Numbered from the stretch's first letter, positions 8,099-17,507 are shown. The stretch is DNA of 38,481 nt from Bacteroidota bacterium (GCA_022708025.1 JAKIZM010000030.1:1-38481); one strand, 5' to 3'. Made by a program: numbers and translations. Notes: generated by a model not told the origin, from the letters alone.

Positions 8099-10771
8099 CT
8101 AACTATTCAAAGGATTCCTTTTGTTTGGGTCTATACCAAGTTCCTTTTCAGCTTTATCTAAAACTTTATCCTGTATCTTTCCTTCCTTGAACAATGCCGT
8201 TAATGTGGTAAATGCAATATGTTTTGCATCCACTTCAAAAAACTCACGAAGCATTGCTCTTGATTCGCTTCTTCCAAAACCGTCTGTTCCAAGTGAGTAT
8301 AAATATCTCGGGAACCATTTTGCAATTGAGTCAGGAAGTGCTTTAACATAATCAGAAGCTGCTACAAAAACACCTTCTTCTTTTTCAAGTGTTTTCTGAA
8401 TGTAGTTTTGTTTTTGTTCTTTGGTTGGATTCAACAGATTCCATCTTTCAATTTCAAGTGCATCACGGCGTAATTCTTTGTAACTTGTTAAACTCCAAAC
8501 ATCGCAAGCAACGCGGTAATCATCTTCCAATATCTTTGCAGCTTTAATAACCTCATTGAGTATAGTTCCGCTTCCGAAAAGCTGTGCTCTTAGTTTAGCT
8601 GTCTTTTTATCAGAAGCTTGAAATTTATACATACCTTTTAATATTCCCTCTTTAACACCTTTAGGCATTTCAGGCATTGCATAATTTTCATTCATTAATG
8701 TAATGTAATAGAAAATATTTTCCTGATCTTCAAACATTCTCTTAATGCCATCACGAATTATAACTGCGATTTCATATGCAAAAGCAGGATCGTAGGTAAC
8801 AAGATTTGGAACAGTGTATGCAAGCAAATGACTGTTTCCATCCTGATGCTGTAATCCTTCTCCTGCGAGAGTAGTTCTTCCAGATGTTCCGCCGAATAAA
8901 AATCCTTTTGCACCCATATCAGCAGCTGCCCAAACCAAATCGCCAACTCTTTGCAATCCGAACATTGAGTAATAAACAAAGAAAGGAATCATATTTATTC
9001 CGTGTGTAAGATAAGCAGTTCCTGCTGCCATAAAAGATGACATAGAACCGGCTTCAGTAATTCCTTCTTCAAGTATCTGACCATCTTTTGCTTCTTTATA
9101 ATAAAGTAATGAAGCAGCATCAACCGGTTCATATAACTGACCGGCATGTGAATAAATTCCAACTTGTCTGAATAATGCTTCCATACCGAAAGTTCTGGCT
9201 TCATCCGGAACAATTGGAACTATGAGTTTTCCTATTTCTTTGTCTTTCAAAAGCTTAGCAAGGATTCTTACAAAAACCATCGTTGTTGAAACTTCGTGAC
9301 CTTCTGTTCCTTTGTAAAATTCTTCAAATAAAGATTCTGGTGGAGTTTTTATTGGTCTTATATCAGTCTTACGAGAAGGTAAATATCCACCAAGTTCTTC
9401 CCTTCTCTTTTTTATGTATTGAATTTCTTCGCTGTTCTCATCCGGTTTATAAAAAGGATCATTTGCAATTCGTTCATCAGAAATCGGAATTCCAAATCTG
9501 CTTCTGAACTCTTTCATTTCATCTTCATTTAATTTCTTCTGCTGATGAGTAATATTTTTTCCTTCGCCTGCCTCACCTAATCCGTAGCCTTTAATTGTTT
9601 TTGCAATAATAACTGTAGGTTTGCCAACATAATTAACAGCTTCTTTATATGCAGCATAAACTTTTTCCGGGTCGTGACCGCCGCGTTTCATCTTGAACAA
9701 TTCTTCGTCGCTCATTTGTTCAACCATCTTCAACAGATCTTCATCTTTACCAAAAAAGTTTTTTCTGATATAAGCTCCGCCTTCAACAGAATACTTTTGA
9801 TATTCACCATCAACGACTTCGCCCATTCTTTTAACGAGTTTTCCTTCTGTATCTTTTTCTAATAATGGATCCCAATCTCCGCCCCAAACAACTTTAATAA
9901 CATGCCATCCTGCACCTCTGAATATTGCTTCAAGCTCCTGAATAATTTTTCCATTTCCTCTTACGGGACCATCAAGTCTTTGCAAGTTTGCATTGATAAC
10001 AAAAATAAGATTATCTAATTTTTCTCTCGAAGCAAGAGTGATTGCACCAAGTGTTTCGGGCTCATCTGTTTCACCATCTCCGAGAAATGCCCAGACTTTT
10101 CCGCCCGGTTTCTTTAATCCGCGATCTTCCAGGTATCTGTTAAACCTTGCTCTGTAAATTGCCTGAATAGGACCAAGTCCCATTGATACAGTTGGGAACT
10201 CCCAAAAATCAGGCATTAAGAAAGGATGAGGATATGAAGTAAGTCCGCCACCCGGAGCCAGATCTCTTCTAAAATTAACTAATTGTTCTTTAGTAATTCT
10301 TCCTTCGAGAAAAGCTCTTGCATAAAATCCTGGTGAGGCGTGTCCCTGAAAATAAATCTGATCGCCTTCATAACCTTCGCCTCTTCCGCGGAAGAAATGA
10401 TTAAATCCAATTTCGTATAAAGTTGCTGCAGAAGCATAAGTTGATATATGTCCTCCAATTCCATGTTCCTGTTTATTCGCTTTAACAACCATAGCCATAG
10501 CATTCCAACGGATAAGACTTTTAATTCGTCTTTCAATTTCTCTGTTGCCTGGGAATGGTGTTTGTTTTTCTCTTGGAATTGTATTTATATAAGGTGTATT
10601 TGCGCTGAAAGGAATGTGAACTCCTGCCTTATGAGCACGCACCTGAAGTTCTCTTAACAGTTCAATTACTCTTTCGGGTCCGCTATGTTCAAGGACATAA
10701 TCTAATGAGTATAACCACTCGTTAGTTTCAGTCTCTTCTACCTTTTGATCTTTTTTTATTTCATCACTCAT
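8099..10771 (-). CDS. aceE: Pyruvate dehydrogenase E1, homodimeric type
   Basis: E1 is the thiamine-diphosphate enzyme that decarboxylates pyruvate and acetylates the lipoyl groups of E2. At 890 residues it matches the single-chain AceE type (about 887 in Escherichia coli), not the alpha/beta type. The cofactor motif is clear: AFLGDGETDEPE through VINANLQRLDGPVRGN. Other AceE landmarks are GGHISTYASAATLYEIGFNHFFRG, QGHASPGFYARAFLEGR, TIKGYGLGEAGEGKNITHQQKKL, and FGMEALFRQVGIYSHAGQLYEP. It is the first gene of the aceE-aceF-lpdA operon. The ATG at 10771 has GAGG at a suitable distance upstream. The next gene in the transcript is the inserted GxxExxY gene. Confidence 0.97.
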   Translation of the reverse strand: MSDEIKKDQKVEETETNEWLYSLDYVLEHSGPERVIELLRELQVRAHKAGVHIPFSANTPYINTIPREKQTPFPGNREIERRIKSLIRWNAMAMVVKANKQEHGIGGHISTYASAATLYEIGFNHFFRGRGEGYEGDQIYFQGHASPGFYARAFLEGRITKEQLVNFRRDLAPGGGLTSYPHPFLMPDFWEFPTVSMGLGPIQAIYRARFNRYLEDRGLKKPGGKVWAFLGDGETDEPETLGAITLASREKLDNLIFVINANLQRLDGPVRGNGKIIQELEAIFRGAGWHVIKVVWGGDWDPLLEKDTEGKLVKRMGEVVDGEYQKYSVEGGAYIRKNFFGKDEDLLKMVEQMSDEELFKMKRGGHDPEKVYAAYKEAVNYVGKPTVIIAKTIKGYGLGEAGEGKNITHQQKKLNEDEMKEFRSRFGIPISDERIANDPFYKPDENSEEIQYIKKRREELGGYLPSRKTDIRPIKTPPESLFEEFYKGTEGHEVSTTMVFVRILAKLLKDKEIGKLIVPIVPDEARTFGMEALFRQVGIYSHAGQLYEPVDAASLLYYKEAKDGQILEEGITEAGSMSSFMAAGTAYLTHGINMIPFFVYYSMFGLQRVGDLVWAAADMGAKGFLFGGTSGRTTLAGEGLQHQDGNSHLLAYTVPNLVTYDPAFAYEIAVIIRDGIKRMFEDQENIFYYITLMNENYAMPEMPKGVKEGILKGMYKFQASDKKTAKLRAQLFGSGTILNEVIKAAKILEDDYRVACDVWSLTSYKELRRDALEIERWNLLNPTKEQKQNYIQKTLEKEEGVFVAASDYVKALPDSIAKWFPRYLYSLGTDGFGRSESRAMLREFFEVDAKHIAFTTLTALFKEGKIQDKVLDKAEKELGIDPNKRNPLNS

Positions 10772-11201
10772 AATAAAATTCCTCTTTTCTTTATCGCTAT
10801 ATCAATGATTTGGTAATAAGCTTTGTATTATCTGAAGAAACATTGGATAGCAAAAAAATTATATTTCTTATTAAAAATCACAATCTTGCAGAAAGCAATA
10901 TCCAAATATTAATTATTTTTCTAATAAAGCTATGCTCAAAATTGGAATGAAAATATAAAGCAAATGAGACTGAATAACAAGAATATGTAAGTGAGTAAAA
11001 GCAAAGATAAACCGGAAGTATGTAAGTGAGACTCAAATCAAGTTTTTTTAATATTCTTACTCTTAATCATAATCTATATATGCTAACAATTATTTTTATC
11101 TTTGATAAAATTAAATCACGTGTATTGGATAAATAACTATATTATCTTTGTTAAAATAAATTTGGGATATGACTCAGTTATAAAAAGGATAACAGAATAA
11201 T
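10772..11201. other. 430-base divergent intergenic region with short repeats
   Basis: The stretch lies between aceE (minus) and the Nudix gene (plus), so it should hold two divergent promoters. No coding signal is seen. It contains a 12-base exact direct repeat (listed separately). A segment at 11054-11073 resembles, in reverse complement, the arm at the lpdA/four-helix junction (ATTAAGAGTAAGA against ATTAAAGAGTAAGA). TATCTTTG at 11143-11150 fits the Bacteroidota -7 box for the plus-strand gene, but I found no well-spaced -33 element. Confidence 0.5.
10984..11030. repeat. 12-base direct repeat with 35-base period
   Basis: TATGTAAGTGAG occurs exactly at 10984-10995 and 11019-11030. GAGACT followed by an A-rich stretch also occurs twice nearby (about 10967 and 11028). 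It may be an operator pair or the remains of a repeat-flanked element. Confidence 0.5.
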
Positions 11202-11834
11202 ATGAATAAAAATATTTCTGGATTTAACTGGCTTGAAATTGCAAGAGAAATACAACAGCTTTCTCAAACCGGATTAGCTTTTGCAGTTACAGATTACGAA
11301 AAAAAGAGATATGAGCGGTTAACGAAAATAACTGTTGAAATAATTGAACACCACACAAATCTCGAAAAAGAGTCCTTAAAAAAAGTTTTAATGGAGCATC
11401 CCGGTTATGCTACTCCCAAAATTGATGTGCGTGCAGCAGTAATTAAAGATGGTAAGATATTGCTTGTACAGGAAGCAACAGATAACTGCTGGGCAATGCC
11501 GGGCGGATGGGCTGATGTTGGCGATATTCCATCAGAAGTTGCAATCAGGGAATGCAAAGAAGAAAGCGGATATAATGTTAAACCAATTAAAGTAATTGGT
11601 GTTTTTGATGCAAACAGAAACGGAAGACCTTTGGAATTTTTTCATGCATTTAAAATAATATTTTTATGTGAACTTATTAATGGAGAAGCTAAAACAAGTG
11701 ACGAAACTATTGATGTTAATTTTTTTGATTTCAATAATCTTCCTTTATTATCTTTGAATCGTACTAATAAAAAACATCTGGATGAAATTAAACTACATTT
11801 ACAAAATCCGGATAGAAAAACTTTTTTTGATTAA
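11202..11834 (+). CDS. Nudix hydrolase with N-terminal Nudix-associated domain
   Basis: Nudix enzymes hydrolyse nucleoside diphosphates linked to another group; ADP-ribose or a related compound is the likely substrate of this subfamily, but that is not certain. Residues 1-65 form the helical N-terminal domain found before some bacterial Nudix domains (NWLEIAREIQQLSQTGLAFA, DYEKKRYERL). The Nudix box is at 102-124 (GWADVGDIPSEVAIRECKEE, then SGY). The first acidic position, usually Glu, is Asp108, while the metal-binding RECKEE core (R116 to E121) is intact. The length is 210 residues. The next gene starts three bases after this stop, so the two are surely co-transcribed. Confidence 0.9.
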   Translation: MNKNISGFNWLEIAREIQQLSQTGLAFAVTDYEKKRYERLTKITVEIIEHHTNLEKESLKKVLMEHPGYATPKIDVRAAVIKDGKILLVQEATDNCWAMPGGWADVGDIPSEVAIRECKEESGYNVKPIKVIGVFDANRNGRPLEFFHAFKIIFLCELINGEAKTSDETIDVNFFDFNNLPLLSLNRTNKKHLDEIKLHLQNPDRKTFFD

Positions 11835-11837
11835 CTT

Positions 11838-12194
11838 ATGACTAAACCAAGAGATATCTTTTATACAATATCAATGCTTGAAGTAGGGGCTGGAAGGGAC
11901 GCAATTGAAATCGGCAATATAGGAAAAGCCCGCGCCTGTGCAAGAAAAGGCTGCTTTGTTGCTATCAATTATTGGCTGGAAGATCATCCTGATAAGGACT
12001 GGGGAACTACTGCCATATCAATGCTTAATAAGCTTCAGGAAGATCACAGTATTCCTGGAAATATTCGTGAAGCTGCTTATAGATTAACAAAAAGAGTAGA
12101 TCAGAATTTTGAAACCGGTTTTGAAGAAGATCCTGTAACTGACGGAGAAATGATAGTTGAATATTTTTTAGATCCTGAACGATTAGGTGAATAA
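11838..12194 (+). CDS. Uncharacterised 118-residue helical protein, co-transcribed with the Nudix hydrolase
   Basis: I do not recognise a named family with confidence. The protein is acidic, has no signal peptide or membrane segment, and appears mostly helical. Its N-terminal part (ARACARKGCFVAINYWLEDH, from about residue 31) resembles the helical core of HEPN-like proteins, but the R-x4-6-H catalytic motif of HEPN ribonucleases is not clear. The start lies three bases after the Nudix stop, and the reading frame has normal composition, so it is a real gene. A function alongside the Nudix enzyme in nucleotide metabolism is only a guess. Confidence 0.7.
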   Translation: MTKPRDIFYTISMLEVGAGRDAIEIGNIGKARACARKGCFVAINYWLEDHPDKDWGTTAISMLNKLQEDHSIPGNIREAAYRLTKRVDQNFETGFEEDPVTDGEMIVEYFLDPERLGE

Positions 12195-12300
12195 ATATTT
12201 TTGTGTCTTAACATAAATTATTACTATAATTAAACTTATCTGTAACAGACACTTTTCGAATAATCATTTCTCATTCCTGATAATTAACTGAAGAATAAAC

Positions 12301-12324
12301 AATTGCTTTTTATTGAAAGCAGTT
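12301..12324 (+). terminator. Possible hairpin terminator after the Nudix-unknown gene pair
   Basis: AATTGCTTT and AAAGCAGTT can pair over 9 bp (one G-U) around a 6-base loop, 107 bases past the stop of the 118-residue gene. No T-run follows, so termination here is uncertain. Confidence 0.3.
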
Positions 12325-12437
12325 ATAAATCTGTAAACATACTTTTTAGTTTTTATTATTATTATAAATCCAGGATTAATTACTTGCATAAATTATTTTT
12401 AATCTTTTAAAATAAAGTAATAATTTTAGTTTTATCT

Positions 12438-13382
12438 ATGAACATCAAATTGGTTCTAAATTACGTTGTTTTGTCTTTAGTGCTTTTTGCTTGTGCTGCA
12501 AAACTTGATCTGCCTCAATATACCGCTGCACTTGATGCATATAATGATGGTAAATATCAAACAACATTAACGCTTATCAATCAGGCAATCAGTATCGAAC
12601 CAGATGTTCCGGAATTTTATGTGTTAAGAGCTAAGGCAAATTATAAACTTAATAATAAAGCCTCTGCTATGAGTGATTTAAATAGTTCGCTTAAACTTGA
12701 AGAATCATTTACAGCTTTGTATTTAAAGGGTAAAATATTTTTAGAGCGTTCTGAACTTTCGAAGGCTAAGAAAAATTTCAGAAAATCATATAAACTTAAT
12801 CCGACATCTGCCGACTTACTTTTTGATTTGGGTTATCTTGAATATTTAAGGGGCGAAAATCAACTTGCTCTGGATTATTATCTTAAGGCATCTAAATATG
12901 ACTCGAGAAATCCTGCCGTTTATGTAAATATCGGTAATCTTTATGCAATGATGGGTAACAGTAAACTTGCAATTGATAATTATTCTAAAGCTTTAGTTCT
13001 CGATACGACAGATGGTATTCCATATTATAACCGTGCAAATGAGAAAATGATATTAAATGATATTCCCGGTGCTATTGAAGATTATAAAAAATCACTTGAG
13101 ATAGATTCACTTAACACAAATACAATGTTTATTCTTGCTGAGATACAAAATAAAGTCGGAGATTATTCGGGAGCAGTTTTAAATTATAACTCTATATTAA
13201 AAATTGATTCCACATTTGCTAAAGGATTTTATTTACGCGGGCTTTCTTTATTATCCTTAAATGATGAAAAAAATGCGTGTGCAGATTTTAAAAAAGCCGG
13301 AGAGCTTGGTTACTTCGATGCTTATGAAATGATAAAAAAATATTGTGATGGCAAGAAGAAAACAAAACCAATAAAAAGGTAA
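12438..13382 (+). CDS. TPR-repeat lipoprotein
   Basis: The N-terminus is a lipoprotein signal peptide: a short basic start, a hydrophobic stretch (VVLSLVLFA) and Cys19, in a lipobox LFAC that is acceptable although F at -2 is less usual. From about residue 28 to 300 it consists of about seven tetratricopeptide repeats, with recognisable units such as PAVYVNIGNLYAMMGNSKLA and IPYYNRANEKMILNDIPGAI. Such proteins are membrane-anchored scaffolds for protein contacts. The tail is basic (KKKTKPIKR). It stands alone, with a 243-base upstream gap and a convergent gene downstream, so its partner cannot be read from context. Only the class is sure. Confidence 0.85.
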   Translation: MNIKLVLNYVVLSLVLFACAAKLDLPQYTAALDAYNDGKYQTTLTLINQAISIEPDVPEFYVLRAKANYKLNNKASAMSDLNSSLKLEESFTALYLKGKIFLERSELSKAKKNFRKSYKLNPTSADLLFDLGYLEYLRGENQLALDYYLKASKYDSRNPAVYVNIGNLYAMMGNSKLAIDNYSKALVLDTTDGIPYYNRANEKMILNDIPGAIEDYKKSLEIDSLNTNTMFILAEIQNKVGDYSGAVLNYNSILKIDSTFAKGFYLRGLSLLSLNDEKNACADFKKAGELGYFDAYEMIKKYCDGKKKTKPIKR

Positions 13383-13464
13383 GCTATATATAAAGGTATA
13401 TAACTATTAAAAGAATGGCACAAATTGGTTGGTTATAAATAGTATAATCAAATATTCAAAAGAT

Positions 13465-13845
13465 CTATCGGTGCTGAATTCTTTCCACAGGAATTCCATT
13501 TATTTCCAAAATACTAATAATATTTCTAAACCTCGGAAGCCAGGGAATGTAAATCCCGACAACTTTTACTTTATAAGTACTGCCAGGATAAATCTGCTGG
13601 TTTAATTCATCAGCATTTTCTTTATTCTGATAATAATTATTTGAGTTGCTGAAAACTTCATCTTCAGTAAAAACGAAATACTTTCCGCTCTCATTACCGA
13701 ACTGAGCTTTATTAATAACTTTTATTGTTACAGTATCTTCTGTTATATAAGGTTCAAAAAAAAGATAGCCAAAGAGTATTACTAATAAGATAATAATAAA
13801 ACCAGCCATTGCAGATAATTTGAAAAAACTCTCACTTAAAACCAT
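13465..13845 (-). CDS. Small single-pass membrane protein, DUF1523-like
   Basis: A 126-residue protein with one N-terminal membrane helix (about residues 13-32, AGFIIILLVILFGYLFF) and a C-terminal beta-rich domain. That domain (EDTVTIKVINKAQF, KYFVFTEDEVFSNSNN, YPGSTYKVKVVGIYIPWLPR, FRNII) reminds me strongly of the DUF1523 family, known from small phage and bacterial proteins without a defined function. It is convergent with the TPR lipoprotein (82 bases apart). The 247-base region upstream, before the end of the phosphoglycosyltransferase gene, must hold its promoter. Confidence 0.65.
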   Translation of the reverse strand: MVLSESFFKLSAMAGFIIILLVILFGYLFFEPYITEDTVTIKVINKAQFGNESGKYFVFTEDEVFSNSNNYYQNKENADELNQQIYPGSTYKVKVVGIYIPWLPRFRNIISILEINGIPVERIQHR

Positions 13846-14092
13846 GTAACATCTCCCAAAAATTTTGTGTCATTTAATATTTCAAAAATTTAATCCAGTT
13901 TTAGTTAGTTTATATCATAATTTCAAAGCGATTCAAATACTGTTTAATCTGATTATACATAATTTAATCAAAAACTATGCAAGATAATTCACGCATAAAT
14001 CAAAGTTTTACACCTAGAAAGATGTAATAATAACACTAACTTAATTACAGTTGTAAAAATATTGCAACTTATTAAATATTGAAAATAATGAA

Positions 14093-15487
14093 CTAAACAG
14101 CGTGAGTATCCCCTTTTATAGCCTGCCAAATTGTTATCAGAATTATTTGAATATCTAGTTTCATTGACCAATTTTCAATATACCATAAATCATATTTAAT
14201 TCTTTGTATTGTTCTTTGCCGATTTAATTCTTTATCCTCAACATCACCTCGTAATCCATTAATCTGAGCCCAGCCGGTTATACCCGGTTTTACATTATGG
14301 CGAAGTTTTATTTCTTCGAAAACTTTTAAATACATATTCTGATATGGAATGGCATGTGGTCTCGGTCCAACAACAGACATATCACCAATAAGAACATTAA
14401 TAAACTGAGGCAGTTCATCAATGCTGGTTCTTCTTAAAAATCCGCCAACTTTAGTAACTCTTTTATCTCCAGCAACTACCGGTTTAAATTCTTTGGATTT
14501 ATTTTCATCTACCTTCATTGTCCGGAATTTAAAGAATTTAAACTTTTCATTTTTTGCACCAATTCTTTCCTGAATAAATAAAACAGGACCGCGCGAAGTA
14601 AGTTTTATTAAAACAGCTATAATCGGAAACATCCAGCTTAGAACTAAAAATATTACCAGAAATGAAAACACAATATCGAATGATCTTTTTATAAATCTCT
14701 TATTAACTTCTTCAAGAGGTTCATCCCGTGCTGTTATGATTGGGAAATTACCTATAGAACTAACCTGAAATCTGCTTGAAAGAAATTTAAAGTAATCAGG
14801 AATTATATGAATTTTCACAGCGTTAATATTACAGGTTCTGATTATCTCTTCAAGTTTTTGTGTAGATTCATTTTGTAAGGCAATAACAACTTCGTTGATG
14901 TTTTTTTCATTAATAACTTTTTCTAAATCATTTACACGCCCAATTATATCTGATTCGATTTTATTATCATCAAGAAAACCAATAAAGGAATAACCAAAAT
15001 CAGGATTATCTATAATAGTCTTTTTGAAGTTTCTGCCAATATCTTCTGCCCCGATTATAATAAGACTTCTTATGCTCTTTCCTTTTTTTCTGAGAACCTG
15101 AAGTATTTTTTTAAAGGCAACTGTTCTTAAACTAATTGTTATAAAAAGTAACACTCCAAAAAAGACTATAAAGTTTCTGGTAAATAAATCTTCTTTTGCT
15201 AAAAAGATAAATAATACAGCAGCACCAATTTGTATAATAGTGCTCTTTGCAATATTGATTAGTTGAGATGCAATAGATCTTAAGTAAAATTCATCATAAA
15301 ACTCAGTGATAGCAGCATAAAAGAACCAAAGTATATTCAAGGCTAATAGTAAAATGAACATATAATTTCTATCAATAAGAACGTGATATGGCTGCGCAAG
15401 CAAAGCTGCTGCAATAAATGAAATGTTCAGGAGGAACAAATCGGTAATTAATCTTTGATAGTAAATTGATTTTTTATTTACGATCAT
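14093..15487 (-). CDS. Undecaprenyl-phosphate sugar phosphotransferase (polyprenyl glycosylphosphotransferase, WcaJ/WbaP-like)
   Basis: This enzyme starts a polysaccharide repeat unit by moving a sugar-1-phosphate, often glucose or galactose, onto undecaprenyl phosphate in the inner membrane. The N-terminal third has four to five membrane segments, followed by a Rossmann-like domain (SLIIIGAEDIGRNF) at about 140-240. The C-terminal bacterial sugar transferase domain shows KRSFDIVFSFLVIFL, FKFFKFRTMKVDE, RRTSIDELPQFINVLIGDMS, VVGPRPHAIPYQ and the closing WYIENWSMKLDIQIILIT. The length of 464 residues is normal. The preceding GT4 gene ends 26 bases upstream. The sugar specificity cannot be read. 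Confidence 0.92.
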   Translation of the reverse strand: MIVNKKSIYYQRLITDLFLLNISFIAAALLAQPYHVLIDRNYMFILLLALNILWFFYAAITEFYDEFYLRSIASQLINIAKSTIIQIGAAVLFIFLAKEDLFTRNFIVFFGVLLFITISLRTVAFKKILQVLRKKGKSIRSLIIIGAEDIGRNFKKTIIDNPDFGYSFIGFLDDNKIESDIIGRVNDLEKVINEKNINEVVIALQNESTQKLEEIIRTCNINAVKIHIIPDYFKFLSSRFQVSSIGNFPIITARDEPLEEVNKRFIKRSFDIVFSFLVIFLVLSWMFPIIAVLIKLTSRGPVLFIQERIGAKNEKFKFFKFRTMKVDENKSKEFKPVVAGDKRVTKVGGFLRRTSIDELPQFINVLIGDMSVVGPRPHAIPYQNMYLKVFEEIKLRHNVKPGITGWAQINGLRGDVEDKELNRQRTIQRIKYDLWYIENWSMKLDIQIILITIWQAIKGDTHAV

Positions 15488-15513
15488 TTCTTTGCTGAGT
15501 TTGAATTGAATAA

Positions 15514-16614
15514 TTAAATTTTTTCATCAACATAATTTTTGATATTTCTTTCAAATATTTCCCTGCTGAACTTTTCGGAATGAGCTCTAACTTCACTATA
15601 ATTAATAGATTTTTTCATTGTTTCAAAATTCTTAACTGCCTCAACTATTGAATCAACTGTTTGTTCAGGAAACAGAATTCCAGTTTTTTTATCAATAACA
15701 GTTTCTATTGTGCCTCCAAAATTACCTGCAATAACAGGTGTTCCGCAAGCCATTGCTTCAACAACAATAATTCCAAAATCTTCTTCAGCGGCAAACACAA
15801 ATGCCTTTGCTTTTTGCATATGCTCTCTAAGACTTTCAAATTTCTGATAGCCAATAAGACTTATGTTTGCTGTTGTTTTTGCTTTAAGTTTTTCTCTTTC
15901 AGGACCGCCTCCAATAACAATAAGTTTTTTATCCGGCATACGAGCAAAAGCATCCATAATCAAATCAATCCTTTTATACGGGACCAATCTTGATGCAGTT
16001 AAATAAAAATCTTCTTTTTGTGTTTGAAGAGAAAATTTATTCACATCAACAGGCGGATAAATTACATCAGCATCTCGATTATAAATCCTTTTAATTTTTT
16101 TTGCTATATAATTTGAATTTGCAATAAAGTAATTTACATTATCAGCGGATCGCAAATCCCATTTACGCAAATAATTTATAGTTGCTTTGGCTAAAAATCC
16201 TCTAATGCCGCGATTCAAATTAGCCTTTGATAAATAATAATCTGCCTCATCCCAGGCATATCTCATTGGTGAATGACAATAACAAATGTGAAGTTGATTT
16301 TTTCTTGTTTTTACTCCCTTTGCAACTGAGTGTGAACTTGAGATAATCAAATCGTATTTAGAAAGATCAAATGATTCGATTGCTTTTGGAAAGAGAGGTA
16401 GATATTTGCGGTGTTTTTTTTTTGAAAAAGGTAAATGCTGAATGAAAGATGTTTTTGCCTTCTTTCCTTTAAGTATTATTTTTCTTTCCTTATCAGTCAG
16501 AAAATCAACAAGAGTAAATACATCTGCCTCCGGCCATATATTTGTGAATGATTCAACTACTTTTTCAGAACCGGCATAATTAACAAGCCATTCGTGTACA
16601 ATTGCTATTTTCAA
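15514..16614 (-). CDS. Glycosyltransferase family 4 (GT-B)
   Basis: A 366-residue retaining glycosyltransferase of the GT4 type. The N-terminal half carries the acceptor-side signature (MKIAIVHEWLVNYAGSEKVV, and CYCHSPMRYAWDEADYYL). The donor-binding half has FYLTASRLVPYKRIDLIMDA, VIGGGPEREKLK and the EEDFGIIVVEAMACGTPVIA motif with the E-x7-E pair. HSPMRYAWD is typical of mannosyl- or similar transferases in capsule clusters, but the sugar is unknown. It is the first gene of the minus-strand pair with the initiating phosphotransferase. Its promoter should lie in the 125-base divergent gap before 16740, shared with the plus-strand GT2 gene. Confidence 0.92.
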   Translation of the reverse strand: MKIAIVHEWLVNYAGSEKVVESFTNIWPEADVFTLVDFLTDKERKIILKGKKAKTSFIQHLPFSKKKHRKYLPLFPKAIESFDLSKYDLIISSSHSVAKGVKTRKNQLHICYCHSPMRYAWDEADYYLSKANLNRGIRGFLAKATINYLRKWDLRSADNVNYFIANSNYIAKKIKRIYNRDADVIYPPVDVNKFSLQTQKEDFYLTASRLVPYKRIDLIMDAFARMPDKKLIVIGGGPEREKLKAKTTANISLIGYQKFESLREHMQKAKAFVFAAEEDFGIIVVEAMACGTPVIAGNFGGTIETVIDKKTGILFPEQTVDSIVEAVKNFETMKKSINYSEVRAHSEKFSREIFERNIKNYVDEKI

Positions 16615-16739
16615 AATTGCTTTTTTATAGATTAATTTTTTTTTATCAAAAATAAAGATATTATTGGAAAGAATTTTATTATCAAAAAGTATTTATATTT
16701 TTAAGACACAATCAGATTTTTAGAAAATTATTACTTCAT

Positions 16740-17507
16740 ATGATTTCAATCGTAACAGTCACATATAATAATTTTAATGAGTTAATTGAAACTCTCAATT
16801 CAATTCCTGAATCAGATATTGTCGAATCAGTTGTAATTAATGGTGGTGATTGTAAAAAGACAAAAGATTTCCTTGAAAATTATCCCGGAAAATCAATATC
16901 AGAAAAAGATGATGGTATTGCTGATGCTTTTAATAAAAGCATAAAATTATCTTCAGGTGATTACATTATGTTTCTAAACTCTGGAGATATATTGTTATCT
17001 GCAGATTACCTTCAAAAAGCAAAATCAATACTTGATAATAATCAGGACATATCATTTGTACATTCTAATATAGTATTTTCTGATCAATTAGGTGTAGATT
17101 TGTATATGAAACCACAAATGAAAAATGTTGGATTTGGGATGCCCTACCATCATCAAACAATGATTGTAAGAAAGAAAATATTTGATGAAATCGGGATGTT
17201 TAAGACGGAACTTAAATACGCTATGGATTTTGATCTTGTTGTAAGAATGGAGAAAAAGGGATACAAAGGATTTTATATAGATGAAGGTGCTACTGTTAAA
17301 ATGGATGGAAAAGGTATATCAGTAAGTGAAGAAAGTAACTCAATTAGGGAATGTTTTAAAATTTTAAGAAGTGAAAACTATTTTAATATTAGTAATACAA
17401 TCGGGTACATTATAAGAATTAGTTTATTTTCTGCAAGAAAGTTACTTGAGTTAACGGGCAGCAAAATTTTATTAAAAAAACTCAAACAAATAAAACATAC
17501 AACCTAA
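16740..17507 (+). CDS. Glycosyltransferase family 2 (WcaE-like)
   Basis: A 255-residue GT-A transferase. The N-terminal nucleotide-binding strand is ISIVTVTYNN. EKDDGIADAFNKSIKLSSGD and YIMFLNSGDIL (metal-binding region) resemble the colanic-acid transferase WcaE and relatives. The later segment FGMPYHHQTMIVRKKIF and ELKYAMDFDLVVRM is the acceptor region. It is divergent from the GT4 gene. Its stop codon (TAA at 17505-17507) overlaps the stop of the convergent GT2 gene in the shared bases CTAA. Confidence 0.9.
   Translation: MISIVTVTYNNFNELIETLNSIPESDIVESVVINGGDCKKTKDFLENYPGKSISEKDDGIADAFNKSIKLSSGDYIMFLNSGDILLSADYLQKAKSILDNNQDISFVHSNIVFSDQLGVDLYMKPQMKNVGFGMPYHHQTMIVRKKIFDEIGMFKTELKYAMDFDLVVRMEKKGYKGFYIDEGATVKMDGKGISVSEESNSIRECFKILRSENYFNISNTIGYIIRISLFSARKLLELTGSKILLKKLKQIKHTT

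Noticed and set aside
13375..13410. TATATA...TATATA palindrome after the TPR lipoprotein gene as a terminator
   Set aside because: The stem would be only A-T pairs and weak, with no T-run.
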